Source of the DNA: Aphelidium insulamus | Lineage: Eukaryota > Aphelidiomycota > Aphelidea > Aphelidiaceae | Length of the DNA stretch: 51,150 nucleotides | Direction of reading: 5' to 3' | NCBI GenBank assembly: GCA_036784855.1 | Contig: JAZDSV010000008.1 | Span: forward strand, 400,001-451,150 | Shown: in pieces, positions 44,974-51,150 of the stretch | Layout: every line of letters begins with the position of its first letter | How positions within the stretch are numbered: position 1 is the first letter of the stretch | Program-made: the position numbers and the translations under genes | The notes under the pieces: model-generated | What the model was told of the DNA's origin: nothing | The model's input: the letters and a program-made list of their open reading frames with translations, nothing else | The model's database searches: none

Positions 44974-45435
44974 ATGCGCAAATCAATTTTAGAACTCCTG
45001 GCCAAGCCATGCAAGAAAGTCGGAACTGTTCGCAACTCCAAGGGAGTCTGTGTAAAACCGTCCACTCGCGCCGCCCCTTCCAAGCCCAAAGCTGCTGCTC
45101 GTGTCAATACGGTCAAGATTGTCAACAAGCGAGCATCTGACCCTGCTTACGCCTTCAACCCGGCGACAGGACGATACGTTCTAAAGGTCCGCAAGGCACG
45201 TGTACGCAAACCTCCAGCACATCCATGTCCTTCTGGACAGCGCTATTACGCCAAGGCCAAGGGGTGTAAGGATGTAAAACAAGGACCGAAGCAAGCGCGT
45301 TGCCCAAAGGGTACGAAGCGCAGCAAAGCCACGGGTGCATGCTACACTCCTATTCGTCGAGTCGCGCGTGTTTCGGGCCTATCTGTCAATAATAATAGAA
45401 AAGTTGAATTCAAGAAACGTTTGAAAATGAAATAG
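44974..45435 (+). CDS. Small basic Cys-containing protein with adaptor-like motifs
   Basis: ATG at 44974 follows an AT-rich promoter-like stretch and opens 153 codons. The product is very basic (Lys/Arg-rich). It contains repeated short units of the form CP.G......TG.C or NP.TGRYV: CKKVGTVRNSKGVCV near the start, FNPATGRYVLK, CPSGQRYYAKAKGC, and CPKGTKRSKATGACY. Such paired-Cys, NPxTGR-type units are reminiscent of small adaptor domains in proteins of large DNA viruses; this is from remembered pattern only. It could be a DNA-binding or virion-associated protein. No membrane segment is seen. The alternative upstream extension from 44851 crosses the AT-rich tract and is rejected. Confidence 0.6.
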   Translation: MRKSILELLAKPCKKVGTVRNSKGVCVKPSTRAAPSKPKAAARVNTVKIVNKRASDPAYAFNPATGRYVLKVRKARVRKPPAHPCPSGQRYYAKAKGCKDVKQGPKQARCPKGTKRSKATGACYTPIRRVARVSGLSVNNNRKVEFKKRLKMK

Positions 45436-45524
45436 ATTGTTACAGCTGTTTCGCTCAACTCTCTTGACATTACTAAATATTCGCTTTCTATAGTGGACAC
45501 TCCATGGCAGCTTCAAACTGTATG

Positions 45525-45542
45525 TCACAATATATATTGTGA
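45525..45542. promoter_or_regulatory. 18-bp perfect AT-rich palindrome
   Basis: TCACAATATATATTGTGA is a perfect palindrome in the 245-bp gap between the basic Cys protein and the next gene. It could be an operator, origin component or transcript hairpin. The rest of this gap shows nothing else. Confidence 0.6.
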
Positions 45543-45680
45543 AATATCACTGACACGTAGCAGACGCGCCAACTTCAGTGGCTGAGGCTCCAATTGGTGT
45601 TGCAACTTGGAAATCAATTATGGTAGGCAGCGTCCGCAAATAATCATATTTCAGAAGCAAACTTTCACTTCATTTCTTCC

Positions 45681-46577
45681 ATGGAAACGCAGAGCGCGGC
45701 AGAAGCTCGCAAGCAGTTCATCAAATGGATGACCGACGAATTGAACAAACCGCCGGAGCAAATCAAGGCCGACATTGACGCGATATCGGTGAAAGTGTTA
45801 CGTCCGATTCTCAAGGCCGCTGCACAGAACTCGGGTCAAGCAGCGGAACCGCCAGCAGAGTCTTTTAAATCGGTCAAACAGTTGCTTCTGACTCACGGTC
45901 CAAGTGCTAGTCGACTTACTGCTGCCGATGCATCACTTCACGCCATCTACTCCGTTCGAACACGAGAAATGAGCGTGACTGATGTCTCCAAGTCGGAACT
46001 CACTGTCGCTATCAAGAAGAATCTAGCGCTAACCATCCGCGCTGAGAACGAGGTCAATCATCGGCGCATGTTGATAGCCGAGCAGCTGGGTAATCTACTT
46101 GAGCTGTTTCAACGGCCAGGCGCGACGAGTCGGTCAATGGCGGCCTTTTACAAGTACATCAAGCGCAACTTCCATATCTCCAAACCGACGTTTTGCTTCT
46201 ACCAACAGTATTATCAACTGCTGACCGATTATCCGCGATTTCTACATGCGGCCATTTCGTTTCGTGTCATTCGCGGATATACAACAAAGATTCGAGCGTG
46301 GTTTCAGAGTGCCGAGTGCAGCGCCCTGGCTGCTACTGACTACCAGTCGGCCACATTTTGGCTGGCAGTGCCCACTCAAACACACGACTTTGATACTACC
46401 TTTGATATTGTCAAGGCTGTCGTGACGGACGCCGTCGCTCAAAGCCAAGCAACAGCGCCTTTGGAACCTCGTAGTCGCATATCACAGGCAAATTTGAGGT
46501 CGTTTTTTTCGCGACCTCCTGGTCTTACCGGAAGTCCCAGCGTTCCCATTCGTGCAGGAAGTCCTATGTCTACCTGA
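45681..46577 (+). CDS. Orphan protein of virus-like block (298 aa)
   Basis: ATG at 45681 follows a pyrimidine-rich leader (CACTTCATTTCTTCC). The first half is helical and moderately acidic (KQFIKWMTDELNKPPEQIK). The middle (about residues 155-240, AAFYKYIKRNFHISKPTFCF and then YPRFLHAAISFRVIRGYTTK) looks like a helix-turn-helix-type or winged-helix fold followed by a helical pair. The C-terminal 40 residues are Pro/Ser-rich and probably disordered. I recognise no named family. A regulatory or DNA-binding role would fit but is inference. AATAAA at 46602-46607 is a likely 3' end. Confidence 0.65.
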   Translation: METQSAAEARKQFIKWMTDELNKPPEQIKADIDAISVKVLRPILKAAAQNSGQAAEPPAESFKSVKQLLLTHGPSASRLTAADASLHAIYSVRTREMSVTDVSKSELTVAIKKNLALTIRAENEVNHRRMLIAEQLGNLLELFQRPGATSRSMAAFYKYIKRNFHISKPTFCFYQQYYQLLTDYPRFLHAAISFRVIRGYTTKIRAWFQSAECSALAATDYQSATFWLAVPTQTHDFDTTFDIVKAVVTDAVAQSQATAPLEPRSRISQANLRSFFSRPPGLTGSPSVPIRAGSPMST

Positions 46578-46658
46578 CGAATCTGATGACAAATCCGAAT
46601 TAATAAAGCAGCTCCATATCAACCTTTGCTGTATCAATTGTCTGGATTGCTTAGCAAC

Positions 46659-46760
46659 TGTCTTCCGCGGAAGACACGAATTCGCAACCTCCACTCATAA
46701 ATCTGATTCAATTCAACATTCAATTTTTTTGTATTTTTTTGGTTGTCTTCCGCGGAAGAC
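46659..46760. promoter_or_regulatory. Twin GC-cored palindromes
   Basis: The 16-bp palindrome GTCTTCCGCGGAAGAC occurs twice, at 46660-46675 and 46745-46760, with centres 85 bp apart. The first extends to 18 bp (46659-46676). Between and after them the DNA is T-rich. They sit in the 290-bp gap upstream of the polymerase/helicase gene, where an origin, operator or transcript-end hairpin would be plausible. Confidence 0.75.
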
Positions 46761-46867
46761 GCTTTACTCATTCGTTTCCGTTATCTGAAGTCATCCGCCA
46801 AACATAAAATTAGAAACTCATAATGGAATCGCTAAAAAATTGATTATCTTTCTTTAATGTATGAAAG

Positions 46868-49800
46868 ATGAAAAACCCCAAACACAACCTGTTTGAAACT
46901 GTTGACGAACGCGCCATTGACTACTTCCAGGTATATAGTGATGGTCAGTTGGGGCTACGATACAAGCGCCGAAAACTCAATCCCAAATCGGACGTGCACA
47001 CCGACAGTGAAATCGACGAGAAGGCCGTTAAAGCCGTGCTTGCAAAGTTGGTGCGCAAACGACGCGTTAAACTTGTACCGGGGTTCATTCTCACTAAGAG
47101 CAACGACTTCATCAAGGCCACTCCGCGGGTCATTGAGCAGATGGAGCGTGGTGGGTACTATGTACAAGGGGGAATTGTTCGCAAACGCCGACGTTCAGAC
47201 ACCAGCAACGGTGACAATGCACCTCCTAAAAGATTTGAAATGGAGGACCCATGCCTTGATTTAGTCAATGTTCACTACAATATTTCGTATGTTACTCACT
47301 GTGATGATAGTGAACAGGAACGTGACCACGGTGGCTTTATACGAGATATTGGGCTTCTAGACGTCCAATCTCATCTCGAGGCTGTTAGCAAGGAATATTG
47401 TAGAAGGCAGGCGTATCGAACGCGTACTAAACGCATAGTATACACCACGGAGAATGTACCCAGCAATCCACAGCCATTGGAGAGTGAGAGGATGTTTGGC
47501 ACAGTAGTGAATTATCACTATCTGAAAGCAGAGCCAAATATTGCTATTGATAATGACTGTGTGTATCAGTTTCTTCTCAATATGTACGGTAGAAAGAGTA
47601 TCACTAAGCGCACTTTGTTGGAAATATTTGGTGAATCCAGTGCTGCTGCAGGCGTGTCAACAAATCAAGTATCACTTTTCTGTAAACGATTCTGCATCTC
47701 GTTGTACGCGTTGGATATGGACTACAATGTGTTTTATTGCTATGCACCTGCTGAGCGCAGCCACAAACTGACTTCATTGGTGTATGTTGTTGCCAACAAT
47801 CACATGTACCCAGTTGTAGACCAGTCACTACGCAAAAGTATCTTTGCGAGTAAAAACAACTCCAAGTTCACAACAAAAGGCAAGTCTGATGTAGTCAAGA
47901 TTCACAAGTCCGCTGAAAACACATTGGTGAATCCAACGGACCTCAACGGCCTGGCCAATGTTAATGTCGTGTTCACAGAGGTAAAAACACTGCTTCCAAT
48001 AGTGAAACAGCTCTTCACGTCTGAGAAAACAATATATGAGACTAATGGATATGCAGGTTGTATTTCACGCCTAGACTACAAGAACAACGTGACAATCAGC
48101 ATCAATGAAGATTACGAAGTAGCACGCAGAAATGCAGAAAGTTTATCGATTCCATTTCGAAATCAGAATCTTATCCATCTGGTGAATGAAGCGTTCAATG
48201 CGTATAAAGAAGACGATAGAACACACAGTACATTCAATGCCAAAGCACGAGAAGTGTTTTTCAATCACGTCAAACGTCCGTTCGACCACACATATTACGC
48301 GCCAGATGCCAGTGCTAGCTTGAAGTCATTTGACATTCAAAAATGCCACTCTGCCTGCCTAAGTACAAATAATGCAAACCCGTGGAGTGTATATTGTGTA
48401 TTTGATGAGATACGCGTGTACAGTGGCCCTATACAGGACGGGTTCTTCTATGTGGAAACGGAAAACTATTTTCCACTGCGAGGGAATGGCTGGTACTCAA
48501 TGGGACTACTGCAATATGCTGCCGGAGAGAAAATTGACTATGAAATCAAGTACGAAATCATCCCCAGCTATCTGCTGCCCGCTGATTACTTCAACGCGTT
48601 CGTGGATAGAATCTTCACCAAGTGCGAAAACCCGAAAAAGATGATGAACAGTTTCATTGGCTGCTTGAATAAAAAGACAAAGCGTACGCAAAAGGACCGA
48701 TTTGTGTGCTCGGTGAATGACGCAGTCCGGTACTACCACAAAGACAAGAGCGCCGTATACTTTAACTATCCGGACTGTCCCAAATTGTACCATATCGCTA
48801 CCGAAAGGGAGACACCAGTACACGAGAACAGTATTCCGATTTACTGGCAGGTAATCGACAATTGCTGCATAATGCTTCACAACCTTGCAAAAGCCGCTGG
48901 GGGTCGGCTTGTCAAGTTGAAGACCGATTGTGTTGTGGTTGAGAATGGCCGTGACATGCATTGTAGTACGGGTGTCGGCAATTATCGAACTGAAAATCTA
49001 CCGGACCAATACACCGTGTCTGTCCCTTTTCGCAATGATTATCATTACCTTCTACCAATTTCAAGCTGGAACGATGAATGCCTTGGCGCTGAGCGGTTAT
49101 TGTGCGGCAGAGCAGGTACGGGTAAATCGACCAAAATACAGGAGATTGTTAAAGGACTGGACAACTATGCACTGCTGGCAACCACCAACAAGGCAGCGAA
49201 ATTGATTAATGGGCAAATTGTACACACATTCTTTGGTATCGATATCAATGGGAGCTACAGCAAAGACGTGGTGCTGAAGACTGCGAGAAAATACGACCAC
49301 ATCATAATTGATGAGTACAGCATGCTCAGTGCCGCAGTCTATGAGGTTCTGTACGTAATTAAGCTGAATACCAACGTCAAGTTCATTCTCGTTGGCGACC
49401 ATGAACAGTTGGGTGCAGTTGAAGAGAAAAGCTACGACTACTTCACCTCGGAAATTCTCAAAGAACTTGTCAACAACAACTTCCAACAACTGACTGTCAA
49501 CAGGCGGTCTGATGATGAGATGTTTTCACTGTACGCGCGAATTGATGAGCTAACACCAAGTGACTTTGGTGATAATAGTGTAAATACAAGAATCCACATA
49601 TGCTACACAAACAACAAGCGTAAGGAAATAAACGCCATTACAATGAAGCAAGACAAACTGAAGAAGAAGCAAATGCTCTCTGTTCCCGCAAATCCAAGTG
49701 ACCCAAACTCACAAGATGTGCAGCTGACTACCGGTACGCCGCTAATGGTAATAAAGAACTGCAAGTCGAAGCAACTAGTCAATGGTAGTACGTACAAGGT

Positions 49801-50245
49801 AATGCCAATAACCGGGAAAACCGGGTTACGTGTCAAGTGCGATGACACGGGTGAAGTGCGTGAAATTGATTTGGAAATGTTCAAGGAGTACTTTTATGTA
49901 AACTACTGCTCAACAGTGTTCAAGTGTCAGGGAATGACATTTACAGACCCGTACACAATTCACGAGTGGAACAGAATGTCACGCAGGATGAAGTACACGG
50001 CCATTAGTCGAGCAACAAGCAAACACCTCATCAATGTTGTTGCGTCAGATGTGTCAGATGTGAACAATCTACCAGATACAGATTTCAAGAAGCTGAAGGC
50101 TAGAGAGAAGCGAGAGCGAAGGGAGATGATGAGTTATTCAAGAAAAGAGTGGAAGCACAGACAGTCATCAACAACATTGTACGCAAAGGTAATGTCAGTG
50201 ATGACTTTTGTTACCAACATACGTTCAAAACTAGAAGGGAACTGA
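46868..50245 (+). CDS. Family-B-polymerase-like region fused to superfamily-1 helicase
   Basis: A single uninterrupted frame of 1125 aa. The C-terminal third is a clear SF1 helicase: GRAGTGKST (747-755), IIIDEYSML (812-820), GDHEQLGA (843-850), VFKCQGMTF (1017-1025) and KYTAISRAT (1042-1050). Residues about 480-700 resemble a protein-primed/viral family-B polymerase palm: SFDIQKCHSACL at the motif A position, KKMMNSFIGCL at motif B, and LVKLKTDCVVVE at motif C, where only one Asp remains of the usual Asp-Thr-Asp. The N-terminal 470 residues hold a conserved-looking block (CVYQFLLNMYGRK; ALDMDYNVFYCYAPAERSHK) I cannot name. A replication role for a mobile or viral element is inferred. The stop overlaps the HNH start. 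Confidence 0.8.
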   Translation: MKNPKHNLFETVDERAIDYFQVYSDGQLGLRYKRRKLNPKSDVHTDSEIDEKAVKAVLAKLVRKRRVKLVPGFILTKSNDFIKATPRVIEQMERGGYYVQGGIVRKRRRSDTSNGDNAPPKRFEMEDPCLDLVNVHYNISYVTHCDDSEQERDHGGFIRDIGLLDVQSHLEAVSKEYCRRQAYRTRTKRIVYTTENVPSNPQPLESERMFGTVVNYHYLKAEPNIAIDNDCVYQFLLNMYGRKSITKRTLLEIFGESSAAAGVSTNQVSLFCKRFCISLYALDMDYNVFYCYAPAERSHKLTSLVYVVANNHMYPVVDQSLRKSIFASKNNSKFTTKGKSDVVKIHKSAENTLVNPTDLNGLANVNVVFTEVKTLLPIVKQLFTSEKTIYETNGYAGCISRLDYKNNVTISINEDYEVARRNAESLSIPFRNQNLIHLVNEAFNAYKEDDRTHSTFNAKAREVFFNHVKRPFDHTYYAPDASASLKSFDIQKCHSACLSTNNANPWSVYCVFDEIRVYSGPIQDGFFYVETENYFPLRGNGWYSMGLLQYAAGEKIDYEIKYEIIPSYLLPADYFNAFVDRIFTKCENPKKMMNSFIGCLNKKTKRTQKDRFVCSVNDAVRYYHKDKSAVYFNYPDCPKLYHIATERETPVHENSIPIYWQVIDNCCIMLHNLAKAAGGRLVKLKTDCVVVENGRDMHCSTGVGNYRTENLPDQYTVSVPFRNDYHYLLPISSWNDECLGAERLLCGRAGTGKSTKIQEIVKGLDNYALLATTNKAAKLINGQIVHTFFGIDINGSYSKDVVLKTARKYDHIIIDEYSMLSAAVYEVLYVIKLNTNVKFILVGDHEQLGAVEEKSYDYFTSEILKELVNNNFQQLTVNRRSDDEMFSLYARIDELTPSDFGDNSVNTRIHICYTNNKRKEINAITMKQDKLKKKQMLSVPANPSDPNSQDVQLTTGTPLMVIKNCKSKQLVNGSTYKVMPITGKTGLRVKCDDTGEVREIDLEMFKEYFYVNYCSTVFKCQGMTFTDPYTIHEWNRMSRRMKYTAISRATSKHLINVVASDVSDVNNLPDTDFKKLKAREKRERREMMSYSRKEWKHRQSSTTLYAKVMSVMTFVTNIRSKLEGN

Positions 50246-50418
50246 TGGAGCATTTGAAGATTGACTGCGGAACTGTGCCAAAAGGATACGAAATAGACCA
50301 TATAAGACCTAGAAGCGAGCATGTCACAGATGATGATTTTCGGAACATTAACGCGTACTGGAATCTCAGGCTGCTGACGCGTAAAGATAATAATGAGAGG
50401 AATTGGATGAAGGATTAA
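50245..50418 (+). CDS. HNH-family nuclease, small
   Basis: ATG at 50245 shares its A with the TGA of the upstream gene (TGATG) and opens 57 codons to a stop at 50416-50418. The HNH signature is GYEIDHIRPRSEH with NAYWNLRLLTRKDNNERN, giving the Asp-His and downstream Asn pattern. The same frame is open further left to 50149, inside the helicase gene, but without an ATG; that part (DDFCYQHTFKTRRELMEHLK) looks family-like, so a frameshifted or spliced helicase-HNH fusion is also possible. Nuclease activity is expected from the family. AATAAA at 50435-50440 follows. Confidence 0.7.
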   Translation: MEHLKIDCGTVPKGYEIDHIRPRSEHVTDDDFRNINAYWNLRLLTRKDNNERNWMKD

Positions 50419-50460
50419 TCGATAACATTCCTTTAATAAAATATTTTCTCCTCATTGAGT

Positions 50461-51033
50461 ATGATGAGTAAAGAAGAACCAGTAAGAGACGAACCAGTGA
50501 AAATCGAATATCAATTGACCCGACAAGACTTGTCGTGTTGCATATGTTACGAAGACATCACCTTCCCGCTAATTCAGTGCTGCAGTGGAAATCACTTTGT
50601 ATGTGAGACGTGTAATGAATCTGTGAAATCAGTAGGAAAGTGTCCGGTGTGTATCATAAACACCACGTTTAACAACTTGCTGCTACAACGAATAATATAT
50701 CCACAGATGGAACCGTGCCAAAATGCCGGCTGCCGAGATAGGTCATTCAAGTGGGGTGTTGAGACACACGCGAGTGTATGCAAGTACGCGCCTACAGAGT
50801 GTTTCCTGTGCAATGTGACAATAACAAGTCACGCACTGGAAGAACACTTGAGGAATGAATGCGACGGTAGCTGGACGGAAGAAACGGACGCAATTAATGG
50901 GAGATTCTACAAGTACATCCCCAAGCCTCGACACCAGTTGATATTTTCCAAGTATCCCCAAAGCACAACAATGTTCATTGATGGCATAATCATTATGTTT
51001 CAAGCAGTATCAGATGGATACAGAGTAGGCTGA
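50461..51033 (+). CDS. RING/SIAH-like E3 ubiquitin ligase
   Basis: ATG at 50461 (a second ATG follows immediately) opens 190 codons. Residues about 23-62 form a RING: CCICYEDITFPLIQCCSGNH, then CETCNES and GKCPVC. A pair of SIAH/TRAF-type zinc fingers follows: CQNAGC...HASVCKYAPTECFLC, then HALEEHLRNEC. The C-terminal 50 residues have no recognisable fold. SIAH-like proteins ubiquitylate bound substrates; here it would act on host or element proteins, which is inference. The AT-rich leader (CTTTAATAAAATATTTTCTCC) may serve as promoter. The gene is intronless like its neighbours. Confidence 0.78.
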   Translation: MMSKEEPVRDEPVKIEYQLTRQDLSCCICYEDITFPLIQCCSGNHFVCETCNESVKSVGKCPVCIINTTFNNLLLQRIIYPQMEPCQNAGCRDRSFKWGVETHASVCKYAPTECFLCNVTITSHALEEHLRNECDGSWTEETDAINGRFYKYIPKPRHQLIFSKYPQSTTMFIDGIIIMFQAVSDGYRVG

Positions 51034-51150
51034 TAAATAATGAACGCAATGAACGACTTGTGAGTATTCTGCAAGTTGCTACTCCCAACACAAAAGACTA
51101 CGCAGTGAGGACTGACGTGATTAGCCATTGCTACAAATCATTGAAGGACT
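50982..51150 (+). CDS. Open frame running off the right edge
   Basis: A frame with no ATG is open from 50982 to the window end (56 codons, including NERNERLVSILQVATPNTKD and ISHCYKSLKD), overlapping the last 52 nt of the RING gene in another frame. It reads like coding sequence and may be the start of the next gene, an exon, or a frame-shifted extension. Confidence 0.3.

Noticed and set aside
44622-45128. 168-codon minus-strand frame
   Set aside because: Its first half is the antisense of the well-supported basic Cys protein gene; only the last part (44622-44816) is possible coding, and it lacks recognisable features.
1-51150. CRISPR arrays, rRNA or bacterial-type operons
   Set aside because: No direct repeat-spacer pattern or rRNA-like sequence was seen, and spliceosomal introns throughout the first 38 kb show this is eukaryotic DNA.

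Overview
The window reads as a nuclear chromosome segment from a compact, intron-rich eukaryotic genome, most likely an early-diverging (non-Dikarya) fungus. The fungal call rests mainly on a CUE-domain, glutamine-rich DEF1. LAMTOR3, an FRL/FMNL-like formin and a nuclear copy of mitochondrial ribosomal protein uS3 suggest an early-branching lineage. The phylum cannot be named from the sequence alone. Introns are mostly 37-75 nt, with CTGAC/CTAAC-like branch s​ites. About one in ten of those I modelled needs a GC donor instead of GT. Exon joins were chosen by hand from splice signals, reading frame and family conservation.

Positions 1-37.9 kb are ordinary, tightly packed host chromosome. In order they hold: the 3' part of TRAPPC9/TRS120 (+), uS3m (+), a PPR protein (+), an unknown protein (-), a 57-codon ORF (+), a formin (-), RNA polymerase III subunit RPC7/RPC31 (+), exosome helicase MTR4 (+), an F-box/JmjC protein (+), DEF1 (+), RPB2 (+), LAMTOR3 (-), an unresolved stretch, mitochondrial RNA polymerase RPO41 (+), an unknown protein (+) and gamma-tubulin complex protein GCP3 (-). 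Neighbours are typically 30-400 bp apart. Functions are mixed (transcription, mitochondrial expression, membrane traffic, cytoskeleton) with no operon-like logic, although two mitochondrial expression genes, uS3m and the PPR gene, are adjacent.

Positions 37.9-41.7 kb are gene-poor and repetitive. They contain a CT/GT-rich stretch, two long CATA microsatellites, and a 1.6-kb tandem array built from two alternating modules (about 292 and 153 bp). The modules share a 29-bp core and carry intron-like ends.

Positions 41.7-51.15 kb look like the left part of an integrated virus-like or self-replicating mobile element. The DNA is visibly more AT-rich, genes are close together, and the contents are non-housekeeping: a serine/proline-rich orphan, a zinc-cluster protein followed by a DnaQ-like exonuclease frame, a small basic Cys-rich protein with virion-adaptor-like motifs, an orphan, an 1125-aa protein joining a degenerate family-B-polymerase-like region to a superfamily-1 helicase, an HNH nuclease starting on a TGATG overlap, and a RING/SIAH-like ubiquitin ligase. 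Perfect palindromes lie between these genes. No capsid, packaging ATPase or integrase is visible, so the element is incomplete or continues past the right edge.

The most unusual signal is a set of three closely similar 123-126-nt introns with a conserved hairpin, all after an AAG codon, two of them enclosing a 12-nt exon, inside the zinc-cluster gene.
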